Source of the DNA: Antitrichia curtipendula
Taxonomy: Eukaryota > Streptophyta > Bryopsida > Hypnales > Leucodontaceae
Direction: 5' to 3'
Assembly: GCA_951230915.1 (NCBI GenBank)
Contig: OX579640.1
Location: 20,108,981 to 20,172,980 of the forward strand
DNA: 64,000 nt
Shown here: positions 49,928 through 60,129 of the stretch, one piece after another
Layout of the letters: each line of letters opens with the position of its first letter
Position numbering within the stretch: the stretch's first letter is position 1
Notes under the pieces: model-generated
Told to the model about the DNA's origin: nothing
What the model saw: the letters and a program-made list of their open reading frames with translations, nothing else
Databases searched by the model: none
Made by a program: the position numbers and the translations under genes

Positions 49928-50645
49928 CAAGAATGTCTGTTTCCTTTGGAAGAATGTTTGATATACCTAGTGGTCGCAGATTAGTACCCCGACATGCTTG
50001 AAAAACGGAAGGATTGACAAGGCGCTGCTCAAATGAAGTGGTTCTGGTGTTGGATAAAGCAAACATGAAGAATGATATCGCCGTCCAATGGGGAGGTGAG
50101 ACCAGAAGGTAACGAATACAGCAACATCTGCAACATCTTAGAGACGCCGTGGTGAACACAACGAATTGAAGAACGAAATTAGGACGAGAGATCGAGAGAG
50201 AGCACAAGGTCCAAGATCAGGAAGAAAGCGCGTTGCGAATATAGGCTTTAAAACATGTGTCACCTGAAGAGTGTTTTCGTTTGGTGAAAGAACGACTGTT
50301 TCCTTTGGAAGAATGTTTGATATACATTGTGATCGCAGATCTGTACACCAACATCCTCGAAACGCTGAAGGATTGACAAGGTTCTGAACAAATGAAGACG
50401 TGATTCCGGTGATCGAGAAAGCAAACATGAAGAATGATATCGCCGTCCAAAGAGGAAGTGAAATCAAGAGGGTAACGAATACAGTAAGATCTGCAACATC
50501 TTAGAGACGCCAAGGTGAACACAACGTATTAAAGAACGAAATTAGGGCGAGAGATCGAGAGAGAGCACAAGGGTCCAAGATCAGGAAGGCAGAGCATTGC
50601 GAATGGAGGGTTTCGGTGCCGAAAACATGCGTCACCTGAAGAGTA
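49928..50645 (+). repeat. Tandem duplication of about 0.36 kb upstream of the NHL gene
   Basis: TGTTTCCTTTGGAAGAATGT and about 350 following bases recur with an offset of 359 bp (49,939 to 50,298), growing to 372 bp by CACCTGAAGAG because of small insertions. Shared segments include ATGAAGAATGATATCGCCGT and GAGAGATCGAGAGAGAGCAC. Minus-strand frames of 101-114 codons occur in both copies but are not conserved beyond the nucleotide similarity, so I do not call a gene. The second copy ends about 55 bp before the NHL start codon, so it lies in that gene's promoter or leader. Confidence 0.88.
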
Positions 50646-50699
50646 TTCTGCTCGTGGCCTTGTAGAAATTGCAACCAGAGGAGATCGAGAGGCTAACTT

Positions 50700-51668
50700 A
50701 TGGCAGATCTTTCTGGCTTGATAAGCAGAGCACAAGATGTGGTGGTCCCGTTGCGTCTCCAAACACCACCGAACCCCCCCAACGGTACCGGTCTCCCTAG
50801 ACAAGGAATCTCTCTGCCTCCCTCGTACGCCCAAGCCACGTCAGTTGCCCCGGCAATTTACAAGCAAACCAGTTTAGACCCGCCATTGCAGCAGAAGATC
50901 AGTGGCAACACCACCAACAGCAATGCCACGCCCACGGGGACGGGAACACCTCTCTTGAACCAATTTGTAACAAATACTATGCCCGAAGTGGCTGCTATTA
51001 GGGCAAACTCTCCCGGTCAGTTTAGGATTTGCCGTCCAGAACGTCTTCTCCACCGAAACTCCAAGCTCCTCTTCGGCGTTTGCACCTTTGGCTTGCCGTT
51101 GCTGTTGGGCGTCCTGGCCGCCATCCTCTATTTGTCCCTGCGACCCCGGTATCCCGTGGTGTCCCTGGAGACGGTCCGAGTGTGGAAGTTTAGCGCCGTT
51201 GGAGGCTCAGGCCAGAACCCCGTCTTGAATGTGGATTTGGACTTGAGCTTGCGCGTCTCCAATCCCAACAGATGGCTGGGCATGGCTTACCAAGAGCTGG
51301 AGATTCTGGTGTCGTGCGAAAACACGACGTTGCCGATTGCCAGCCTGCCTTCGTTTCTCCAAAGCAAGAAGAACAGCAGCGTGATCTCCACGCGCGTCAT
51401 GGCGGCCAATGCGGCATTGCAAGAGGACGATGGCGCCTTGTTGCAGTATGACATTGCTAAGAATGATATCCCCTTGAGGGCTCTCATTGATGTGAAAGGG
51501 TATGCCCAGACGGGGCGGTGGCGCACGCCGTCCTTTCGAGTGCATTATGCTTGTGACTTTCGAATCGCCCCGCCGAGTCAAAGCATGCCCCCGCTGAGCA
51601 AGGCGTGTAAGAGGTCAAAGGAGGGAATTCCAAACACTTACGTCTCCGAGCAAAACTTACTGGACTGA
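50700..51668 (+). CDS. NDR1/HIN1-like (NHL) LEA_2-domain membrane protein
   Basis: Intronless frame of 322 codons, ATG to TGA. Residues 1-110 are a Pro/Gln/Thr/Asn-rich, probably disordered cytosolic tail. 123-147 (LLFGVCTFGLPLLLGVLAAI...) is a single transmembrane helix. About 177-290 forms an LEA_2 domain: NVDLDLSLRVSNPNRWLGMA includes the family's NPN turn, and the domain ends with VHYACDF. NHL proteins sit in the plasma membrane or endomembranes; some, such as NDR1, act in pathogen or stress signalling, but for this copy no specific role can be inferred. Coding DNA is strongly GC-rich compared with its surroundings, as is the MDR gene. There is no signal peptide; the layout is type II. 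A tandem duplication occupies the 5' flank. Confidence 0.88.
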   Translation: MADLSGLISRAQDVVVPLRLQTPPNPPNGTGLPRQGISLPPSYAQATSVAPAIYKQTSLDPPLQQKISGNTTNSNATPTGTGTPLLNQFVTNTMPEVAAIRANSPGQFRICRPERLLHRNSKLLFGVCTFGLPLLLGVLAAILYLSLRPRYPVVSLETVRVWKFSAVGGSGQNPVLNVDLDLSLRVSNPNRWLGMAYQELEILVSCENTTLPIASLPSFLQSKKNSSVISTRVMAANAALQEDDGALLQYDIAKNDIPLRALIDVKGYAQTGRWRTPSFRVHYACDFRIAPPSQSMPPLSKACKRSKEGIPNTYVSEQNLLD

Positions 51669-53759
51669 AAAAAGAATGGCGACGGGTGGGATCGAGCAGC
51701 TCCTATCTGCTTGCAGGACGGACAGGTGAGAGGATTCCTCGTGCCATTGCCATTATGGTTCAATCTTTGTGGGATGGAATTGTAATGTCGCTACAGCAAT
51801 CCATCTTATCAGAACCATCTATGAACGTTTAGTGGCCGTTGCCATTACGGTTAACTTCGCAGGCAGCGTAACTGCAACTTAATGGTCTGTTAATAGGCTC
51901 TGTCATCCTTGGCATTTGAAAAGCTTGGTGAGACTGATCATGTTGAATCATCTACAGTACTTTAGTCCATCGCATTCTGTACAGTAGGGGTAGTCACACC
52001 TCCTCCAACCCCTAAACAATTTTCGGAGATTGGACTCGTGGCGTATGCACCTGGTATTCTCACATGGTACCACGTACTAACTCTTGAAACTCTCACATAT
52101 TACACTACCTAATGGTCCATGTGTGAAAGTTCAAGAGCTAGTGTACTTATAGCCTAACTTTTACAATTTTTGAGTTATTCCAACCCCAATGCAAAGCATA
52201 CGTTTGCATTCCTGAAAAATACGATTAATTAATACTAATTACTAATCGTCGGAGCTCACGAGAGTACCTTATATCACTTCAAGAGCAAGCTTGCATCCAG
52301 TATGTCGACTTCCTTACACTCCTGATACCAACGCATTGGTCATAAGAAACGGAACTGAGGAAAAGCAACAAACTATCACTCTGTAAAATACGAATATGCA
52401 AGAGGACATTCGCTCACCCAGTAACACCAAACATCTCTAATAAGAACTCACCTGGTCTCTGCATATGGATTTTTCCATGTGGTAGAGAAACAATGTTTGA
52501 GACCAGAATAATCATCCATGCCGCAATAAGGCTTTACTACCTTCAATCCTGCTAATCGTTCTCTTTATTATCATGATTGTGCAGACCTAACTCATGACTT
52601 GAATCATGTAAACATCTGCGACAGGAAAGCTCTGCACCACGAAGGCAAATGTTAAAATGTTGACATATCAAGGGCATTATGCCCACTTCCCAGGGCATTG
52701 CCCTATATTTTCAGATTGGCAAGACTCGAGGCAGCTTTGAAGGAGGGGTGGTCCTCATTCCAGGCTCAACGGTGTTCTAGTAAGTTCGACAATAGGAGGG
52801 ATTTCATGAGCTTGCTGTATCTGAGGTCTCTCAAAGCTTAATATATATTTGACAAGTTGTGGAGAGAACCTCAAGTAAGTTATGTGCCTACATCTAAAAA
52901 TTGTGCACATAAGCATCTGAACCATCATGGTTCCAGTTATTAAATTGGTATTACTTTTGGTTCCGCCTAACTTGACAGTTGAACAAAGATTCTAAATTTT
53001 GCAAAATGGAATTTTAGGACACTCTATGGGTGTACCCAAAAAAGTCAAAGTGCTAACTTTAGTTGTGTGCCCCAATTCGAATTTGACCCTCTCCTTCGAA
53101 AGGTGTGCATACTTTAGGCCAAAAATAGTCAAAAAAAAAAATGTCCAAAGTCCAGAGCAATCAAGGGTATTCAATACCACCAATTCCATTTGACCATCTA
53201 CCATCAATTGTTTGACCACTCTACCATGATCAAGAAAAAATTTGATGGAAAAATGAAGGAATTATTTCATTGATATTTTTTGCAAATGAAGGGTGGAGAG
53301 GTCATTTGTATAATGAAATTCATTCTCCATCATGAATTCTCAAAAGGTATAGGATAATTTGAAGATGTATTAGAATGAAAAGGAGGCCAAGGAAGAGTTG
53401 TCTCAAAAAGGTTTCCTAAGTTGTGAACCATCCAAGTGTTGGCCAAAATATCATATAATTAAAAAAATTAAAAAATCAATAAAATAATCTAATTTGACGT
53501 GGCAATTTCCTAGCTACATCAGATTTGTGAATTTTGTAATTCTAGATTCATTTTAACATTAAGGTTTATTTCCATTTTTTTTGGTAATTCTTTAATTAAA
53601 TTGTCATGCACAATTCAATTGAAAACTTGCAATTTGCTGATTTGTTTGTTTGTTTGTTTTGGCCATCATTTCCTTCTATCTAAGAACTTGTGGCCTTCCT
53701 TAAGCCTCATTTTTCTTATAATGCGAGCGTGACCATTCATTGTCAAAATGTATGAATTG
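51669..53759. other. Intergenic
   Basis: No gene seen. It holds a short inverted repeat (CTAACTCTTGAAACTCTCACAT at about 52,077, read as two segments, against GTGTGAAAGTTCAAGAGCTAG at about 52,122) and a (TTTG)n tract at about 53,643-53,660. Confidence 0.45.
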
Positions 53760-54370
53760 TGTTCAAACTAGAATTTCAAACCTCATTTTGGCATAGTAGA
53801 ATAATTTTTTTCAAAAGAAATTGTACTAAGAAAAGTTGGGAATTAAATCTAAATTTTATCTACAAAAAAAACTTTTGTAATTTTGAGACACCAAAAAAAA
53901 GTTATGGGCAAAATTTGAACTTTTGTTCATAAATTTCAATTAAAGGCTCAAAGTCTTAAAGTGATTTTTGGAGATGAAAATTAACTTAACTTTTTTCATT
54001 AATTTAGTTCAAATTTTTTGAACAAAATTATTTTGTACTACCTACGTGAGGTCTAAAATTCTACTTTAAACACAATTCTTGCTTTTGACTTAAGTATGAG
54101 CAGTTATGCTCCTAATTTACATATCTCACATGGGTTGTTTACCACCTACCATCCCACTTGTATAAAAAGCTTGTTTCTTATCATTGTTCTCACCATTTAA
54201 GTGGCTTTTGAAGTTTTATGAGGTAGTTGACGGTCATTTTGATATAATGTATCAAATTCAAAATTGAATTTTTCTAAATTAAATTTTAAAGTACCAAATT
54301 TACTTTTTAGACTTTTGGTTATTCGGCATCAATGTGCCAACCTTTGCCATATAGCTATGGTACTAACATA
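53760..54370 (+). repeat. Dispersed repeat H, copy H1 (carries an unoccupied TTAA site)
   Basis: The right half matches H2 (59,085-59,720, inverted) and H3 (60,130-61,255, same strand). Shared words include GAGGTCTAAAATTCTACTTT, CTACCATCCCACTTGTATAA, AAGTGGCTTTTGAAG and CAGCATCAAT/CGGCATCAATGTGC. Left and right parts of the core are partly complementary (CCTCATTTTGGCATAGTAGAA against TACTACCTACGTGAGG), so it is a weak foldback. At about 54,098 it reads TTTTGACTTAAGTATGAGCA, the position that holds element E6 in H3. Confidence 0.75.
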
Positions 54371-55238
54371 TGGTATCCTACATACCCCAATGTGGAATTC
54401 CAAACCAAATGAACAGAATTTTTAGGTACACCAACTTTACTGTGGAGAAAGTCTATTGTATAACTTTGTGTATTGAGAAAAATCCGCCTCTGCCATACAA
54501 GGGTCCCAGAATGTGATTTTTCACAATTAACTCAAGCTGCTAAAACCTTTGCTTAAGATAAATTTGCACTTGGTGTTAAAGGAGAATCTTAAGAACAAAT
54601 TTAGACCTACTTTGGGACTAGATTCACATTCTAAACAACACCTCTCACACCAAGTGTGAACATACCTTAAATGTACTACAAATTCAAAGTTAGCACTATG
54701 GTATTCACATTTTTCATAGCCTAGCTATGAATGTTTCTGGCGGTAGAGCTTTTGCAAAAGTTGACAGTTGATTTGCACCCATTGGATGCACCAATTTCAT
54801 AGCAGGATGCTAATCCTATCCTTTGAAGAGGACCACCTTTGAAGTAGGCCCGTTTGGGTGAATTTACCCATGAGAAAAATACAAAAATTTCTCTATTTGC
54901 CAAATATGATAAAATTTGCAAATTTTGAACTCATATTTGCAATCAAAGGCCCCAAATTAGCTATGAGAGGTGAAGATCATAGAATTAAAATGGTACAAAA
55001 TAGGGGACTTCATTTTCACTATTACCGTGCAAGACACAAAATTCACCTTGCACAGCCCTCTTCAAAGGACATGTTTAGCGTCCTGCAATTTCATAGGTCT
55101 ATAGGTACATTTGCACTCGGGCTAAAGAGTATTGTTACTGAGGATCTTAGGAACGAATGTAGACCTACTTTTGGACCAGATTCATTCACATTGCAAACAA
55201 CACGTGTGCCTTGATCGCCTCCTCTCTAAGCTTAGTCT

Positions 55239-56536
55239 CTACGGGGTGACGAGCAAGATCTTCTTCGCCCCCCCGGACTGCTCCGCCACCTCCAGCGCCT
55301 TCAAAAAATCGTCAAACGCCCACCTCTCAACCTCAGCAACCGCAATCACCCCGCTGGTGATGAGCGGCGCGACTTCCTTCGCCACGGCATGGCTTTTCTC
55401 CGCACTTGGCATGATCTTATTGTAAATGCCCCACCCCCGAATCTGCACATCACGAAACACATCCAGCGTGCTTATGGACACAGACGTCGTCCCACTCAAC
55501 AGACCGTAAAGGAAGACCTGGCCACCGTCACGGACACTCGCAGCCAAAGTGGCCGTCATGGCGCCCGCGACGGCGTCCAAGGCGCCCCACGCGAGCTTCC
55601 CTGCCGTGATCTCCTTCACTCGGGCCACAACGTCTTCCTCCGACGAGCAGATGACCTCGTCGGCGCCCAAGGATTGAAGCTCCGCTTTCTGCTCAGATCG
55701 GCGGACGATGTTGATGGTCTTGATGCCGTAGTGGGAAGCGAGGGTGATGACTTGCTTCCCGAGAGTGGAGCCTGCTGCGCTCTGGATTATGTATTCGCCT
55801 TTCGGGACTTGCAGGTCGTGGACCATGGAGTAGGAGGTCCATGGGTTAATCACGAATTGCGCGGCTTTCTCATCAGGCATGTCGGAAGGGACTGGCCAGA
55901 CGAGAGAAGTGTCCAGGAGGATGTATTCTTGGAATGCGCCGTTGCCTTTGAAGACTTCGAGGCCCGTGATGGTTACCACTCGTTGTCCTTTTTGTACAGC
56001 AGTCACGCCCTCGCCTACCTGGGGGTACATGCAAGCGTCTGTCAGGTTGTGTGGGGTAATCAATTCATCTAACCATTCTTATCCCATTTTCATCAGATTC
56101 ATGAGAAAGATTCACGGAATTTGAAGAATCAGTGAAGTTTTGTGTCCTTCACTGGTTGTCAAAGTTTTGAGCAATTGAACGTCACGTGTTTGGCGCTCTG
56201 TAGGCCGTCATTTAAGGAGTATGATTAAACGTAACTTGATACTAGCTCCCGTAAATTGTGGCAGATGTATATACATGGATAGAGTGACAGAATTCGTGTA
56301 TTGCTGCGTACCTCATGGACAACGCCGCAGCCCTCGGAGCCGATCGTGCCGTAGCCGTTGCCACCGACGAGGCCATTTCGCACGGAGAGGAAGTCAGTGG
56401 GGTTGATGGGACGCGCCGTGATGCGCACCACTACTTGGTTTGGTCCGGCGCTGGGAATGGGCCGGGTGACGATTTTGAGAGTGCTCAACGGGTTCTCCTT
56501 ATTGTACCCGTCTTGCACAATCACCCTACTCGACAT
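55239..56536 (-). CDS. MDR-family oxidoreductase, enoyl-thioester-reductase/quinone-reductase-like
   Basis: Two exons, 56536-56312 and 56018-55239, join in phase 0 (CATGAG|GTACGC, CCCCCAG|GTAGGC) to give 334 residues. The N-terminal GroES-like domain has RPIPSAGPNQVVVRITARPI and NPTDFLSVRNG; the Rossmann domain has SAAGSTLGKQVITLA (about 155-169), then GIKTINIVRRSEQ and LGADEVI, which bind NADPH. No zinc ligands are present (GSEG in place of the GHE of alcohol dehydrogenases), so it is a non-zinc MDR. It most resembles the mitochondrial enoyl-thioester reductase group, but the tyrosine that in MECR/ETR1 follows the NPSD motif is not obvious here, so the substrate is uncertain. No clear transit peptide; probably cytosolic. 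The exons are strongly GC-rich against AT-rich flanks. Confidence 0.88.
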
Positions 56537-56870
56537 GATGCAGCTCTGGGAATTGCACTAAAAAATCGGTCGCCGGGAATAATTCACTGCCAATTGCAAT
56601 GAAAGCACATCAACACCGTGCAATTCAATTCCTTCAAACATTCACTGAATATAAGATCTACCTTGTAATCAACCTCGGTATCCCGAATCCAAACTCTCGA
56701 TCAGAACACCTCCCTGCAATCCAGGTTTCGTCAAGCCCTAATATGAGCTGAATTCAATCTCTTCAAACCCGCTCCGCAGTTGTGAAGAACTCGATTTCCC
56801 AACACCGTCAAGCAATCAAATCCTAATTCGAGCTGAAACAGACTTTTCTGTCAATGATCTGGAGCAGACA

Positions 56871-56901
<31 letters not shown>

Positions 56902-57774
56902 TTTTGCTGCAAACGCATTTTCGTCATTACAACCACAATCGACGACATTGCGAGCTTTCAAAAATCAAAGAACTTACAGTGAATCGGAGGGAGCGAAGCT
57001 AGCACGGCAAAGAACGGAATGCGAGCCAGAAATCGAAGTGCAATCCGGAATTCAATCAACGTTTTAAGACTGAGACTGTAGTGACTTGCATGCCGGTCAA
57101 GGTCCAAATTTATATGTGGTGGAGGCTCCGGCTGCTTCGCCATCAGCTTCCTAGCTCGAGCAATTTTGAATTCGGATCAAACCTCAAGCATTTCACGAAG
57201 GTGACGACGCAGGGTCCACGCTCCGTCTGCAGGAGGAAAACGGAGGATGAAATGTCAGGGAGGCGACTGAACCTGCCTCCCATTCACCACGAAGGTAACA
57301 CCCCAGTGACCCCACTGAGGTGATCAAAAGTCCGGCCAGGTTCTAAAAGTGGACTTTTTAGGCAGACGGGTTCATACTGGAGTTTTGAATGTACCAATGG
57401 TGAACATAATGCCTTCAGTGACTTGTGTTATTTTTCGGCTTCAAAAATTCATAACTAATTCCACAAAGGTCCAAGAAAATAGGAAAACGACTTGGATTAT
57501 ATATTACCTTACTCCAGATAGTAGGTTTCAATTGGCATTTTGAAAATATACTCATGCTCCGATCCCCCATGCTCCAATTGAAATAAAAATTATACTTTCG
57601 AAAAGTTAATGTATCTTTTTATCTTTCCAAAAAGAAATAAAAAAAATGATGACAAAAATTGAGACCACAAGAGCCTGCCCAAAGTCCATTTTGTTCCTTG
57701 AGGGGACTATAGGACCTTAGGGGTTAACCTAGATTTTATATCCTACTACGACTATTCACCTTACGCAAGAGTCT
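56537..57774. other. 5' flank of the MDR gene and spacer
   Basis: 56,537-57,330 has raised GC and probably contains the promoter and leader of the MDR gene; open frames of 60-80 codons on both strands are unrecognised. A (CATA)n run lies at 56,868-56,901. GGACCTTAGGGGTTAA at about 57,711-57,726 looks like a lone right end of the TTAA element family, with no left end found. Confidence 0.45.
56868..56901 (+). repeat. (CATA)n microsatellite
   Basis: Eight tetranucleotide units without interruption. Confidence 0.95.
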
Positions 57775-57909
57775 CATATCACATATCTTCAAAAGTCACT
57801 TGATGTCTGTAATGAGAGGAGAAGACAAGGTGGTTATTCAAGTGGGGTGGTAGGAAGTAACCCATGTGGGATATGTAATTAAATCTAGTAAGAGTTCAAC
57901 CTCTCATTC
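57775..57909 (-). repeat. Dispersed repeat H, fragment H4, cut by element E5
   Basis: TTCAAAAGTCACTTGATG, AAGTGGGGTGGTAGG and CATGTGGGATATGTAATTA match the H repeat in inverse orientation to H1. The match stops where E5 begins, at the position that carries TTAA in H1. Confidence 0.65.
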
Positions 57910-58855
57910 TCAACCCCTAAAGGACTTTGACTATATTTTCACCAAAATTGCTCTCAGACTGCCATTTCTAGTACAATTATCCAATTTTTTTTAAAAATAT
58001 TTTTGGACACATATGACCGTAGGATCTTGTAGTATGCTAGTCTAACAAGATGTGGAAAAAATTCAAAAATTTCCACTATACAAATTGCAAGATATTAGCA
58101 TTTGAAGTGACAAAATCCCCTTTTTTGACCCTACAAAAAACTAGGCAGTTGTACTTCACAAGATCACATTTGAATGAAAAAATGTCTAAAATGGTGGTGC
58201 TTCTTTGGATTCTTTTTCCTAAACAAGTTGGCTACATGCTTAAAAAAATTCACATCATTTGGAATTGTTCAACATACAACGGAAAAAAATAGTAAGTAGA
58301 ACAAAGTAGAGAATGATTTAAAATACAAAATTGTTTAGAATGTAGTTATGGAATTGAAAAATGCCAATTCCAATGGTTTAATGTTGTAATATACCATCTA
58401 CATCCTAAGATTTTATTTTTTTCCAAAATATTTAAAATTGAACCAAATAAAAGACTTCAAAGTTTATTTTAGAGTAGAAATGCTATACCTGCCTGCAAAC
58501 TAAAACTCCTCATAACTTTTGACTCATTGATCAAAACAGAATTATTCAAAGCTTTCCACGTATATATAACTCTCTCATAACTCTAGAAAAACAATTTCAA
58601 ATTTTTGTTTTAATATGATAAAAGTGATTTTTTATGATTTGCTTGGCCGCCCATTTAGAAAAAAAGGTAAAATATTAGGCCATAACTTTTGACTCGTGTT
58701 TCCAAATGTCATAAAATTTAGTGCATATGAAAGATATTCTTTGTTCCCACCTTCTATTAAAATTTTAGCCTAAAATCTGCAAATCTCTAGTCACACGCAC
58801 CTACCCAAAATTTATATGTTGCCAAAAAAATGCATGCTGGTCCTTTAGGGGTTAA
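57910..58855 (+). mobile_element. TTAA-flanked inverted-repeat element, copy E5
   Basis: It starts TCAACCCCTAAAGGAC (one base off TTAA) and ends GTCCTTTAGGGGTTAA, a perfect 16 bp inverted pair apart from that base. Interior and orientation as E2, with CAAGTTGGCTACATGCTT and CATTTGGAATTGT. No transposase. Confidence 0.85.
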
Positions 58856-59084
58856 TTGAGTCACATAAGAGAAAAAAATCAAGCTTGTGGAGGGTTGCTC
58901 CACAGTGAAATCCTTAAGGATCTACATCACCATTGGCCCTATAGAATCTTACTAATTGGAAGTTCACCTTGTCTAACTTTCACAAAGGATGTCAAGACTT
59001 AATAATCAATATGCATCAGAAGTAGATTTAATAATCACATCAAAGTACAGGGAGTTTTATTGGCAAATTAAGAGGCAAATTAAG
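58856..59084. other. Spacer between E5 and H2
   Basis: No gene or repeat recognised. Confidence 0.4.
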
Positions 59085-59720
59085 CCAAGCTAAGTGGCTT
59101 TTGAAGTTAGTTGCCAAAAATAGTAGATAACTCTAATGTTTTCAACATGTAACTTCAAAAGTTATTTAATTTGGTGTGTTTCAAGATGAGAAGAGAAGAT
59201 ATTTACATGAGTGGGATAATGGTAGATAAAACAATCTATCTGGGATATGTAAATTAGGATTAATAGGAGCTCAACTGCTTATAGTGAAGTCAAAAGCAGG
59301 AATTATGTTCAAAGTAAAATTTGAGACCTCATTTAGGTATAGTAGAATTTATTTTTTTCAAAATACTTTTACTAAGTTAAGGTGGGGAATCAGGATTAAT
59401 TTCATCTCCAAAAATGTACTTCAGATTTTGAGACTCCAATCAAAAGTTATGGACAGATTTTAGAGAGGGGTTGGAAGGGACATTTTCTTTACAATTTCAA
59501 ACAGCCTCTCTAAAATTTGTCCTTAATTTTTGATTGGGGTCTTGAAATATTAAACATAATTTTGGAGATGAAATTTTTGTTGATTTCACAACCTTTTCAA
59601 GTTCAAAGTTTTTTTGAAAAATGTTTTTCTATTATACCTAAATGAGGTCTGAAATTATACTTTGGGTCTAATTTGCACATAATTCCTACGTTTTGATAAC
59701 GAGTGGTCGAGCTCTCATCT
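59085..59720 (-). repeat. Dispersed repeat H, copy H2, foldback form
   Basis: The left arm (AAGTGGCTTTTGAAG, GGGATATGTAAATTAGGA, CTCATTTAGGTATAGTAGAA) is the inverse of the right half of H1. The right arm (TTCTATTATACCTAAATGAG, ACTTTGGGTCTAATTTGCAC) inverts the left arm, so this copy can fold back on itself over its central 400 bp. Confidence 0.72.
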
Positions 59721-60129
59721 TCAAATTATTCCATGCCCTTTGAGGCTTCATGACGGACAATGGTATTCATTATAAAGATAACTTCACCCTCCATTCTCAC
59801 CAAATGTTAATGTTGTCACTCTTTCATATCGCCATAAAAAAAATCTTAATGGTAGATGGCAATTGGGTTATCTTTTGACATTTGATTTTCTTTCAATAAC
59901 TTGGTTAAAGTGCAAGGTGCATCAGAGTATAAGGTGTTTAATAATTAGGGCTAAGGTGCATTAGAATTAAAATACACATCTAGAGCCGGATTTTAAGCCA
60001 CCCCATACATTGACAATCATCCAACATCCTAACATAAAGTGACCAGCAATAGTGAAAAAAAGAATGCTTAATAAAAATAAAATGTAATCTTGGAGGTCCT
60101 TCTAGGGCTTTGGAGTAGTTCCTAGAAGG
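59721..60129. other. Spacer
   Basis: No gene or bounded repeat recognised. Confidence 0.4.

Noticed and set aside
49863..50834. Series of minus-strand frames of 101-114 codons
   Set aside because: They lie in the tandem duplication and in the 5' part of the NHL gene, have no recognisable domain, and recur only because the DNA is duplicated.
51207..51581. 124-codon minus-strand frame
   Set aside because: Antisense shadow of the NHL gene.
55389..56072. 227-codon plus-strand frame
   Set aside because: Antisense shadow of the MDR exon; GC-rich coding DNA commonly leaves the opposite strand open.
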